A stretch of DNA of 16,709 nucleotides from JAUREX01 sp044356825 (lineage in GTDB: Bacteria > Pseudomonadota > Alphaproteobacteria > Rhodobacterales > Rhodobacteraceae): contig JBIKVM010000049.1 in the NCBI GenBank assembly GCA_044356825.1, forward strand, positions 1 through 16,709, given 5' to 3'. Both the position numbers and the translations under genes were made by a program. Shown piece by piece: positions 1 to 7,140 of the stretch; within the stretch, counting starts at the first letter, position 1, and each line of letters starts with the position of its first letter. Under the pieces are notes generated by a model. That model was not told the DNA's origin. It worked only from the letters and a program-made list of their open reading frames with translations, and made no database searches.

Positions 1-784
1 CAGCGAAGGAGGCGCCCATCAGCGTGTCGGGGCGCGTCGTGTAGATCTCGAGCGCGCCGAAGCCCTCGGGGGCGTCGACCGTCTCGAAGGAAAACTGAAG
101 CCCCCGGCTCTGGCCGATCCAGTTGGCCTGCATGAGGCGGACCTTTTCGGGCCAGTCCTTCAGCCCGTCGAGCGCCGACAGCAATTCGCCCGCATAGGCC
201 GAGATGCGGAAGAACCATTGCGTGAGCTCGCGCCGCTCGACCACCGCGCCCGAGCGCCAGCCGCGCCCCTCGATCACCTGCTCGTTGGCGAGCACGGTCA
301 TGTCGACCGGATCCCAGTTGACCATCGCCGACTTGCGATAGACGAGGCCCTTGGCCAGCATGTCGAGGAACATCGCCTGCTGCTGGCCGTAGTATTCGGG
401 ATCGCAGGTCGCGAATTCGCGGCTCCAGTCGATCGAAAGGCCGAGCGGCTTCATCTGGCCCTTCATCACCGCGATGTTGTTGTAGGTCCAGCTCGCGGGG
501 TGGCCGCCCTGCTCCATCGCGGCGTTCTCGGCGGGCATGCCGAAGGCGTCCCAGCCCATCGGGTGCAGCACCGAATAGCCCTGCGCGACCTTGGCGCGCG
601 CCACCACATCGCCCATCGTGTAGTTGCGCACATGCCCCATGTGGATACGCCCCGACGGATAGGGGAACATCTCGAGGACGTAGTATTTCGGCTTGGCGGG
701 ATCGCGGCGGGCGGTGAAGACGCCCGCGTCCTCCCACGCCTTCTGCCATTTGGGTTCGATCGCTGCGGGGGCGTAGCGCGACAT
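1..784 (-). CDS. leuS: Leucyl-tRNA synthetase, N-terminal part (cut by window edge)
   Basis: Class I aminoacyl-tRNA synthetase that charges tRNA-Leu with leucine in the cytoplasm. The first 261 codons are present; the rest lies beyond the left edge. The start ATG is at 784, preceded by a good Shine-Dalgarno (GAGGAAG, 7 nt upstream). Seen directly: the opening residues MSRYAPAAIEPKWQKAW, typical of bacterial LeuRS; the ATP-binding HIGH-type signature inside PYPSGRIHMGHVRNYT with HMGH at residues 48-51; then GDVVARAKVAQGYSVLHPMGWDAFGMPAEN. The ITTRPDT-type element (IYTTRPDTLMG) that opens the CP1 editing domain is at about 246-257. The gene follows the DUF3576 lipoprotein gene with a 37-bp gap and may be co-transcribed with it. 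Nothing unusual is seen in the visible part. Confidence 0.97.
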   Translation of the reverse strand, partial: MSRYAPAAIEPKWQKAWEDAGVFTARRDPAKPKYYVLEMFPYPSGRIHMGHVRNYTMGDVVARAKVAQGYSVLHPMGWDAFGMPAENAAMEQGGHPASWTYNNIAVMKGQMKPLGLSIDWSREFATCDPEYYGQQQAMFLDMLAKGLVYRKSAMVNWDPVDMTVLANEQVIEGRGWRSGAVVERRELTQWFFRISAYAGELLSALDGLKDWPEKVRLMQANWIGQSRGLQFSFETVDAPEGFGALEIYTTRPDTLMGASFA

Positions 785-821
785 CTCGGGTCTTCCTCGG
801 GGTCTTGGACGGACGCGCGGC

Positions 822-1361
822 TCAGAGCCGCGCGTCGCGGGTGCGCAATTCGCGCGCACGGGTCAGGATCGCATCCTCGAGCGCGCGCGTCGTCGCGGCA
901 TCGACCGCGACCCCGTCACGCCCGACGAGCGACAGGCGCAGCGAGCGTGCATCGAGGGCGGGGTCCGAGATCAGCACCGTCGCGCGATAGGCGCGGCTGC
1001 CGCCCGGGGGCGTGCCGAAATCCGTGACGATGACACCCGTGAAGGGGTCGACCGTCTCGACCGGCAGGAAGGACAGCACATCGAGCGATGCAAACCACAG
1101 ATATCGGTTGACGCGCACCGTCGTGGCCGCATCCCCGCGGTCGCGCACAAGGTCCCAGATCGTCTCGCGCGTCTCCTCGGGGGCGGCGGCAGGGGCGGGG
1201 GCGCTGCTTTCGGCCGGGGCCGGATCGTCCGCGCCGCCGAAGGGGTTGAGCGATTGCAGACGCGCGCAGCCGCCGACCGCCAGGGCGAGCCCAAGGCAAA
1301 CCGTCACCCGCACGAGCCGTCCTGCACTGTCGTGCCGCGCCATCGATGCCATGAGCCGCAT
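822..1361 (-). CDS. DUF3576 family lipoprotein
   Basis: Predicted small envelope lipoprotein of unknown function. With the ATG at 1361 it has 179 residues: a basic N-terminus, a hydrophobic stretch and a lipobox (AVGG-C, lipidated Cys32), then an Ala/Pro/Glu-rich linker (about residues 40-62) and a globular domain. The segments RVNRYLWFASLDVLSFLPV and DPFTGVIVTDFGTPP followed by YRATVLISDPAL match what I know of the DUF3576 family, which is mostly alphaproteobacterial. The start is uncertain: ATGs at 1361, 1352 and 1343 all keep the signal peptide, and a TTG at 1418 is less likely. A GGGG run suits 1352 or 1361. A weak promoter-like pair lies upstream on the minus strand (TTGTCG at 1418-1413, CTAGAC at 1396-1391). 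The gene lies 37 bp before leuS and 74 bp after lpxK. The family call is from recognition; the role is unknown. Confidence 0.8.
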   Translation of the reverse strand: MRLMASMARHDSAGRLVRVTVCLGLALAVGGCARLQSLNPFGGADDPAPAESSAPAPAAAPEETRETIWDLVRDRGDAATTVRVNRYLWFASLDVLSFLPVETVDPFTGVIVTDFGTPPGGSRAYRATVLISDPALDARSLRLSLVGRDGVAVDAATTRALEDAILTRARELRTRDARL

Positions 1362-1435
1362 CCCCAATGCCCGTTTCCGCCCGACCCCGTGTCTAGACGA
1401 CCGGCCGGGGAGCGACAAGGTTTTTCCCGCCTCCC

Positions 1436-2440
1436 TCAGAGGCCGAGCGCAGAGAGGCGCGCCTGAAGCGGGGCCGGATCGCCGATCCGCAGGCGGACGG
1501 GCAGGACCAGCACCTCGGGCCGCAGCGCCTGCGGCAGGCGCACCGCGTCCTTTTCGGTCGTGACCAATTGCGCCCCGGCCGCGCGCGCCTCGCGCAAGAG
1601 CCGCGCGATCATGGGCTGGCCCAGCGGCGCATGATCGGGCAGCGCGACCATGCCCGCGAGATCAGCCCCGAGCGCGCGCAGGCTCTCGAAAAAGCGCTCG
1701 GGCCTCGCGATGCCGGCGAAGGCCCAGACGCGCGACCCGCGCCAGTCGAAGCCGGTCTGCAGCGGCTCCAGCCGGGCCTGCAACTGCGGGCGGCCCGCGA
1801 TCGCGCCGCCCCAGCGCGCGCCGAACGCGGCCTGCGCCTCGGGCCCACCGACCGTCAGCACCAGATCGGCACGCGCCATGCCAGCCGCGACCGGCTCGCG
1901 CAGCGGGCCCGCGGGCAGGCAGCGGCCGTTGCCGAAGCCGCGCGCCGCATCGACGACAACGATCGAGAGGTCCTTGGCCACCGCCGGGTTCTGGAAGCCG
2001 TCATCCATGAGCACCACCTCGGCCCCCGCCTCGGCCGCGAGGCTGAGCGCCGCGGCACGGTCGCGGGCGACGAAGACGGGCGCGTGGCCCGCGAGCATCA
2101 GCGGCTCATCGCCCACATCGGCGGCGCCGTGGCGGCGCGGATCGACCGCGACGGGGCCCGAGAGCCGCCCGCCGTGGCCGCGGCTGATGATCGCGACGCG
2201 CCGGCCCCGCGCGGCCAGCATCCCGGCCAGCGCGACGGCGGCGGGCGTCTTGCCCGCGCCCCCGACCGTCAGGTTGCCAAGACAGATGACGCGCACCCCC
2301 CCGATCCGCAAACCCTGCTCCGATCGCGCGACGCGCCGCGCCGTCACGGTCGCGGTGATCGCGGCCAGAGGCGTAAGCGCGCGCGCGAGCAGCCCGGGCG
2401 CCTCGGGTGGCCTGTCCCAGAAGGCCGGCGCGCGCAGCAT
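1436..2440 (-). CDS. lpxK: Tetraacyldisaccharide 4'-kinase
   Basis: Inner-membrane-associated kinase that phosphorylates the 4' position of the tetraacylated disaccharide-1-phosphate to give lipid IVA, a late step of lipid A synthesis. The 334-residue length is normal. Seen: FWDRPPEAPGLLARALTPLA near the N-terminus, where the family has its amphipathic membrane-contact segment; the P-loop CLGNLTVGGAGKTP (Gly60 to Thr65); SRGHGG at about 87-91; the DDGFQN motif at 146-151; and TTEKDAVRLP from residue 294. The start ATG at 2440 overlaps the stop of the upstream Kdo-transferase gene by one base (TGATG) and has no obvious ribosome site, so translation is probably coupled. Its neighbour on the pathway (Kdo transfer onto lipid IVA) is the gene just upstream, a logical pairing. 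Confidence 0.96.
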   Translation of the reverse strand: MLRAPAFWDRPPEAPGLLARALTPLAAITATVTARRVARSEQGLRIGGVRVICLGNLTVGGAGKTPAAVALAGMLAARGRRVAIISRGHGGRLSGPVAVDPRRHGAADVGDEPLMLAGHAPVFVARDRAAALSLAAEAGAEVVLMDDGFQNPAVAKDLSIVVVDAARGFGNGRCLPAGPLREPVAAGMARADLVLTVGGPEAQAAFGARWGGAIAGRPQLQARLEPLQTGFDWRGSRVWAFAGIARPERFFESLRALGADLAGMVALPDHAPLGQPMIARLLREARAAGAQLVTTEKDAVRLPQALRPEVLVLPVRLRIGDPAPLQARLSALGL

Positions 2441-3609
2441 CAGCCCGCCCGCGCCACGCAGCCCACGACAAGGGCGGCAAGGCGCCGCGTCGTGTCGGCA
2501 CCGGCCGATGTCACATCCCACGCAGCCGCGGCCATCCGCGCCGACAGGTCGGGCGCAAGCAGATCCGAAACCGCCGCCCCAAGCGCCGCCGCATCGCGCG
2601 CAACCCATGTCGCGCCTGCGGCATCGAGCCGCGCCAGTTCGGCCCCATGCGCGCCGGGCACCCCGCCGTGGACAACCACCGCCCCGAGGCCCGCCGCAGC
2701 AAAGGGGGGGCGCAGGCTTCCCGCCGTCGCGCTGCCGCCCATCCAGACGGTCGGCGCCAGCCGCAGCCACAGCCCGTCCTCTCCTTCGGTGTCGGCGATG
2801 TAGACCTGTGTTTCAGGGCCGGGATCCTCATCGGCGCCACGCCGGGCGATGGCGAGTTCACCCTGCTCGGCGAGGCGCCGCGCGAGCGCCGCGCCCCGCG
2901 CCGGATCATCGGGCACGATCACGAGCAACAGGCGATGCGCCCCGCGCAGCGCCGACAGATGCGCCGCGATCACGAGGTCGTCCTCGGCTTCGGGCAGGCC
3001 GAGTGCGAGCCATGCCGGTCGGGTACCGAGAAAGGCGGCAAGGGCGGCGCGCTCGGCCTCATTGGCGGGGGGCACGGGGCTGCGATCCTCGAGCGGGCCG
3101 GTCAGGCTGATCGACCCGGGTGCAAGCCCCGCGTCAAGAAAGGCGGTCTCGGCCTCCAGATCGGTGACAAGCACATGATGAAGGGCTGCGATCACCGGGG
3201 AGGACGGCGGAGGATGGGACCGCCCGATCAGGCGCGACCAGAACCCGGCCGCCCGATGCCAGCCACCCGCCCGCTGCCGCGCCGGGTCGTGCGGGACCAT
3301 CGCCGCCGAGGCGCCGGCCATCAGCAGCGGCACCCCGCGACGTGCACACAGATCAAGCACCCCCTCCGGCAGGGGGGAGCCCAGAACCACCGCGACGCGC
3401 GGGCCCGTCTGATCGAGAAGTTCAGCAAGCGCGCGTGCGTCGGGCACCTCGCGCAGGCCGGCCCCGCCGGTGGCATGAATCTGCGCTTGCGGCAACGCCT
3501 CGGACAGCATCTGAGTGACCGGGCGCAAAAGCCCCTCGGCCACGGGGGCATGCAGCCAGACCGCAGGCGGTGTTGCCGCCACGGCCACCGCGCGCCCCGC
3601 GCCGCTCAC
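2440..3609 (-). CDS. waaA: Divergent 3-deoxy-D-manno-octulosonic acid (Kdo) transferase, GT30-like
   Basis: Likely transfers Kdo from CMP-Kdo onto lipid IVA at the inner membrane. The GTG start at 3609 overlaps the stop of the DUF1523 gene by 4 bp (GTGA), giving 389 residues. Seen: N-terminal PPAVWLHAPVAE (15-25), where family members have a histidine, then a conserved glutamate, near the start of the Rossmann domain; a central TDLEAETAFLDAG and LTGPLED; and in the C-terminal nucleotide-sugar half VYIADTEGEDGLWLRLAP (269-286) with DTEGE at 273-277, then MGGS at 290-293. Odd points: no N-terminal membrane anchor, a shortened HA-S-GE-type motif, and a length below the usual 420 or so. Translational coupling to lpxK supports an LPS role. 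The gene symbol is by homology to KdtA/WaaA; a related glycosyltransferase acting on another acceptor remains possible. Confidence 0.8.
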   Translation of the reverse strand: MSGAGRAVAVAATPPAVWLHAPVAEGLLRPVTQMLSEALPQAQIHATGGAGLREVPDARALAELLDQTGPRVAVVLGSPLPEGVLDLCARRGVPLLMAGASAAMVPHDPARQRAGGWHRAAGFWSRLIGRSHPPPSSPVIAALHHVLVTDLEAETAFLDAGLAPGSISLTGPLEDRSPVPPANEAERAALAAFLGTRPAWLALGLPEAEDDLVIAAHLSALRGAHRLLLVIVPDDPARGAALARRLAEQGELAIARRGADEDPGPETQVYIADTEGEDGLWLRLAPTVWMGGSATAGSLRPPFAAAGLGAVVVHGGVPGAHGAELARLDAAGATWVARDAAALGAAVSDLLAPDLSARMAAAAWDVTSAGADTTRRLAALVVGCVARAG

Positions 3610-4202
3610 CCCTCGCGCCCGATAAACCGCGCGACGCGCCCCCACAGCGGATCGATATAGGCCCGCCTCAGCAGGATGAGCACCCGCCAGAGCGCAAGCA
3701 GCCCGACCGCGAGCGCCCCGAGAATCGCAAGGCTGCCCCACGGAATGACCCGCGCCTCGGGGCCTTCGACCGGCGAGAGGCGCAGCGCGTTGGGAAAGAT
3801 CGTCAGAAGTTCACTGCGCCAACCGTAGTGGGTGACGGCCACCCATTGCGGCGCCTCCGGGCCCGACACGAGGCTCGAGGCGATGGCCTGCATGTCATGG
3901 CTCGAGAACTTGAAATAGGGCGGCCAGCCCCAGCCCGTGTCCTCGTTGCGAAAGACGACCGCCGCGCCCTCGGCATCGACGCCCTGGATGAAGAAGACGT
4001 CGCGCGCGGCGCCCGTCGTGGCGGTGCCCGCATCCGGCGAGGCCCAGAAGAAGCTGTTCCAGCCGAACTCGATCCGCCGGTTCTCGGTGCCGACGACGCG
4101 CACGACATCGACCTGCGGCAGCGTGTAATGCCCGACCAGCAGCAGCATGAGCAGCACGGTCCCGATCGCGCCCCGTCGCACCCATGGCCAGCCCAGACGC
4201 AT
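3606..4202 (-). CDS. DUF1523 family membrane protein
   Basis: Protein of unknown function, 198 residues, with two predicted membrane helices: residues about 11-31 (GAIGTVLLMLLLVGHYTLP) and about 154-178 (GSLAILGALAVGLLALWRVLILL). The segment between them (about 32-150) would lie in the periplasm if the N-terminus is inside, as the arginines flanking helix 1 suggest. Recognisable DUF1523 features are VDVVRVVGTENRRI, DVFFIQGVD, VFRNEDTGWGWPPYFKFSS and AVTHYGWRSELLTIFPNAL. The start ATG at 4202 has a perfect Shine-Dalgarno (AGGAGG, 4 nt upstream). It lies 32 bp after hemE and its stop overlaps the Kdo-transferase start (GTGA). The position suggests an envelope role, but that is inference only. 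Confidence 0.85.
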   Translation of the reverse strand: MRLGWPWVRRGAIGTVLLMLLLVGHYTLPQVDVVRVVGTENRRIEFGWNSFFWASPDAGTATTGAARDVFFIQGVDAEGAAVVFRNEDTGWGWPPYFKFSSHDMQAIASSLVSGPEAPQWVAVTHYGWRSELLTIFPNALRLSPVEGPEARVIPWGSLAILGALAVGLLALWRVLILLRRAYIDPLWGRVARFIGREG

Positions 4203-4234
4203 GACGCCTCCTGCGGCCCCGTCGCGGCGGCCGG

Positions 4235-5266
4235 TCAGTCGCCCCGGATCGCGGCCAGCATCCGGTGCACGTTGTCGGGATCGGCATCGGGGGTGATGCC
4301 GTGGCCGAGATTGAAGATATGGGGGCCGCGGGCGAAGGCTTCAACGACCCGGCGCGTCTCGGAGACGAGTTCCGCGCCCCCGGTCACGAGGTGGCGCGGA
4401 TCGAGGTTGCCCTGCACGCAGCCGTCAGGCTGGACATGCGCGGCCGCCCATTCGGGCGTCACGGAATTGTCGAGCGCCACGCAATCGGCCCCCGTCGCGC
4501 GGGCGAAGCCCACATAGCCCTGCCCGGCCTCGCGCGGGAAGGCGATGATCGGCAGGCCGGGGTGGCGGGCGCGCAGCTCGGCGATGATGCGGCGCACGGG
4601 CGCGACCGCGAAATCGGCGAAATCGGCGCCCTTGAGCGATCCGGCCCAGCTGTCGAAGATCTTCACGACCTCGGCCCCCGCCAGAACCTGCTGCGAGAGG
4701 TAATCGACCGTCGCCTCGGTCAGCCGCTCGATGATGCCCGCGAAGGCCGCGCGGTCGGTGTCCTTCAGCGCATGGGCCGGCCCCTGGTCGGGCGTGCCGC
4801 GGCCCGCGATCATGTAGCTTGCGACCGTCCAGGGCGCGCCGGCAAAGCCGATCAGCGTCGTCTCGGGCGGAAGCGCGCGGGACAGGATGCGGACCGTCTC
4901 GTAGACCGGGGCGAGGGTGTCGTGGATGTCGGCCGCGCCGCGCAGCCCCGCCGCGTCGCGCACGGGCTCGAGCCGCGGCCCCTCGCCCTCGGCGAACCAG
5001 AGCTTCTGCCCGAGCGCCTGCGCGATGAGCAAGATGTCGGCAAAGAGGATCGCGGCATCGAAGCCATAGCGCCGGATAGGCTGGAGCGTGACCTCGGCCG
5101 CAAGCTCGGGCGTGTAGCAGAGCGACAGGAAATCGCCCGCCTGCGCCCGCGTCGCGCGGTATTCGGGCAGATAGCGCCCGGCCTGCCGCATCATCCACAC
5201 CGGCGGAACCGGCAGCACCTCGCCCGCGAGCGCGCGCAGGATCGTCTTGTCCGAAGCTCGGGCCAT
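4235..5266 (-). CDS. hemE: Uroporphyrinogen III decarboxylase
   Basis: Cytosolic enzyme of tetrapyrrole synthesis that removes four acetate carboxyls from uroporphyrinogen III to give coproporphyrinogen III, needed for heme and, in phototrophs, bacteriochlorophyll. It has 343 residues, normal for the family. Seen: the signature PVWMMRQAGRYLPEY (22-36) carrying the substrate-binding arginines; FADILL with the catalytic-site aspartate Asp77; LIGFAGAPWTVASYM; IIAFPREAG; GNLDPRHL; and FNLGHGITPDADPDNV at about 318-333. The ATG at 5266 is chosen because GGGAGGGG lies 4 nt upstream and the protein opening fits; the in-frame extension to 5356 lacks family similarity. A TTGACA box upstream may be its promoter. 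It is followed by the DUF1523 gene after 32 bp and probably leads that operon. Confidence 0.97.
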   Translation of the reverse strand: MARASDKTILRALAGEVLPVPPVWMMRQAGRYLPEYRATRAQAGDFLSLCYTPELAAEVTLQPIRRYGFDAAILFADILLIAQALGQKLWFAEGEGPRLEPVRDAAGLRGAADIHDTLAPVYETVRILSRALPPETTLIGFAGAPWTVASYMIAGRGTPDQGPAHALKDTDRAAFAGIIERLTEATVDYLSQQVLAGAEVVKIFDSWAGSLKGADFADFAVAPVRRIIAELRARHPGLPIIAFPREAGQGYVGFARATGADCVALDNSVTPEWAAAHVQPDGCVQGNLDPRHLVTGGAELVSETRRVVEAFARGPHIFNLGHGITPDADPDNVHRMLAAIRGD

Positions 5267-5287
5267 GTCGCCCCTCCCTGTCGGCCC

Positions 5288-5316
5288 TGCGTTGCCCGTC
5301 GGGCGCTCATTGTCAA
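5288..5316 (-). promoter_or_regulatory. Candidate sigma-70-type promoter of hemE
   Basis: On the minus strand a perfect TTGACA lies at 5316-5311, preceded by C as in the alphaproteobacterial CTTGAC form. The best -10 at 17 nt spacing is the poor AACGCA (5293-5288). A start site near 5281 would leave a 15-nt leader containing the GGGAGGGG ribosome site. The -35 is convincing, the -10 is not. Confidence 0.35.
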
Positions 5317-5455
5317 GTTCTCCTGACATCGCCGCGTTGGCAAGGGGGTTGATCACGGGGGTTTCCCGAAGGACTTCAATTTGATAAGCTGTCGCAAATC
5401 ACCCGGCACAGATCGGGCCCGAGAGCAGTCGGGATCACAGAGCAGAGGCGGACAC

Positions 5456-7093
5456 GTGAAGGCGCATATCGGTCGCCCGGTTCGGGCTATAATCTTCGTC
5501 GCGACGCTGGCCCTTGTGTCCGGGCTCATCTTCCTGCTTCCGATCGCTGCTTGGGCCGCACCCTACGCCGCGGTCGTGATGGATGCCCGCGACGGGCGGA
5601 TCCTCTATGAACGCAACGGCGACGCGCGGCTGCATCCGGCGTCGCTGACCAAGATGATGACGCTCTATGTCGCCTTCGACGCGATCGAGCGGGGCGAGAT
5701 TTCCGCCGATCAGATGGTCACGATCAGCGCCAATGCCGCACGCGAGCCGCCTTCGAAACTCGGGCTGCGCAGCGGGCAGAAGATCAGCCTGCGCCACCTG
5801 ATCCGGGCGGCCGCGCTCAGGTCGGCCAATGATGCCGCGACTGCCATCGGCGAAGCGATCTCGGGCTCCGAGGCGGCATTCGCCGACCGCATGACGCGCA
5901 CGGCGCGCGCGCTCGGGATGACGTCGACGACCTTCCGCAATGCCCATGGCCTGACGGCTGACGGCCATCTGTCGACCGCGCGCGACATGACCGTGCTCGG
6001 CCGCCGGCTGATCTACGATTTCCCTGACTACTACGGGATCTTCGGTCGCATCGAGGATCATGCCGGCATCGCCCGCGTCGCCAACACGAACCGCCGCTTC
6101 CTGGGAACCTATCGCGGAGCCGATGGGATCAAGACGGGCTTCACCGTGGCCGCGGGTTACAACCTGACGGCCTCGGCCAAGCGCGGGCAGGAGCGCATCG
6201 TCGCAACCGTCTTCGGCGGCACGTCGGTGGTCTGGCGGAATGCCAAGATGAGCGAACTCCTCGACATCGGCTTTCGCGAGGCCCCGACACAGGTTGCGGT
6301 CCAGATCGCGCGGGTCGACCTTGGCGCTGTTGCACGCGGGGGCGGCAAGGCGCCGTCCGCGCCGGCAGAGGTGCCGCAGCAGGCGATCCTCGTACCGCCC
6401 CCGCGCCCGGCCTCGATCTCGGGCGGTAGCCAGACGCCCGCCGAGACGGTAGCGGCCGCGGCCCCCTCCGCCGAGGCGCTGGCCGATGGCAGCGCAGGGG
6501 CCACGACGGATGCCGGCATCGACCTCGGCCCCGCGGTGGCAAGCGCCCTCGCGGCGGTCGTGTCCGAGACCCCGTCAGGGTCAGGGGTGGCAGCCGATGG
6601 GACGGCCCCACTGCCGGCACCGGCGGCTGAAGTGGTCGAGGTCCTGCGCGAACCCGTGCCGGTTCCGCCACCGCGACCCGGCTTTGTCGTGATGACGGCG
6701 GGCGGTGCCGCAGCCGGACCCGAAGCAGCAGCCCCCGCATCGGCCGCAGACCACGGCGGGTCGATTTATCTTGCCGCGGCATCGGCCGCGGCGCCGACGG
6801 CAGAGCCTGCCGCCTCCTCGCCCGCCCCGGCGACTGTCGTACGCTATTCGACATCGGGGGCGCGGCACTGGGGGGTGACACTTGGCCGCTTCACCTCGCG
6901 CAGCGCGGCCGAGCGGGTGCTTCTGCAAACCGCCCTGTCGGAGCCGATCGCCCTCGATGGCGCGTTGCGCAAGGTGGTCGAGCAATCGGGCGGGTATGAG
7001 GCGAATTTCCTCGGCCTCGGGCAGGAACAGGCCGATCTTGCCTGCCGCAGGCTGCAAGCGCGCGCGCTGTCGTGCTTCGTGGTCGGGCCCTGA
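5456..7093 (+). CDS. D-alanyl-D-alanine carboxypeptidase (peptidase S11) with C-terminal SPOR domain
   Basis: Periplasmic low-molecular-weight penicillin-binding protein that trims the terminal D-Ala from peptidoglycan stem peptides. With GTG at 5456 it has 545 residues and an obvious signal peptide (hydrophobic 11-33, cleavage after AWA35 or so). Earlier TTG 5381 would bury that peptide behind 25 residues. All three active-site motifs are present: SLTK (Ser63, Lys66), SAN (123-125) and KTG (226-228). After the catalytic domain (ending about 275) there is no recognisable PBP5 C-terminal domain. Instead a long Ala/Pro-rich linker (about 295-465) contains VPPPRP twice (313-318 and 403-408). A SPOR domain follows (about 469-545: ARHWGVTLGRF, AERVLLQ, YEANFLGL, ACRRLQARALSCFVV), which in this family binds denuded glycan at the septum. 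It is divergent from hemE. The closest named relatives are DacF/DacA types; I do not assign a symbol. Confidence 0.93.
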   Translation: MKAHIGRPVRAIIFVATLALVSGLIFLLPIAAWAAPYAAVVMDARDGRILYERNGDARLHPASLTKMMTLYVAFDAIERGEISADQMVTISANAAREPPSKLGLRSGQKISLRHLIRAAALRSANDAATAIGEAISGSEAAFADRMTRTARALGMTSTTFRNAHGLTADGHLSTARDMTVLGRRLIYDFPDYYGIFGRIEDHAGIARVANTNRRFLGTYRGADGIKTGFTVAAGYNLTASAKRGQERIVATVFGGTSVVWRNAKMSELLDIGFREAPTQVAVQIARVDLGAVARGGGKAPSAPAEVPQQAILVPPPRPASISGGSQTPAETVAAAAPSAEALADGSAGATTDAGIDLGPAVASALAAVVSETPSGSGVAADGTAPLPAPAAEVVEVLREPVPVPPPRPGFVVMTAGGAAAGPEAAAPASAADHGGSIYLAAASAAAPTAEPAASSPAPATVVRYSTSGARHWGVTLGRFTSRSAAERVLLQTALSEPIALDGALRKVVEQSGGYEANFLGLGQEQADLACRRLQARALSCFVVGP

Positions 7094-7140
7094 CCGGCCC
7101 GTTGCTTGAGAACAATAGAGGAACATGCTAATCCCGCGCC

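Noticed and set aside
1421..1444. Hairpin GCCTC/GAGGC at the end of lpxK
   Set aside because: Only 5 bp, includes the final codons, and on the lpxK strand it is followed by an A-run, not a T-run, so it is not an intrinsic terminator.
1568..3660. Several long plus-strand open frames over lpxK and the Kdo-transferase gene
   Set aside because: They mirror the real minus-strand genes, show arginine-rich shadow composition, and match no family I recognise.
4265..5326. Plus-strand open frame of 353 codons
   Set aside because: Exact antisense of hemE, which has all its signature motifs; the plus-strand translation has no recognisable motif.
6400..6850. Low-complexity GC-rich stretch, considered as a repeat array or CRISPR-like element
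   Set aside because: It is the in-frame Ala/Pro linker of the carboxypeptidase; there are no direct repeats with regular spacing.
7125..7140. ATG at 7125 with a good GAGGAAC ribosome site, a possible small leader gene before the ImuA-like gene
   Set aside because: It is out of frame with the ImuA-like gene and its short translation looks like nothing known; I could not support it as a gene, though a leader peptide is conceivable.
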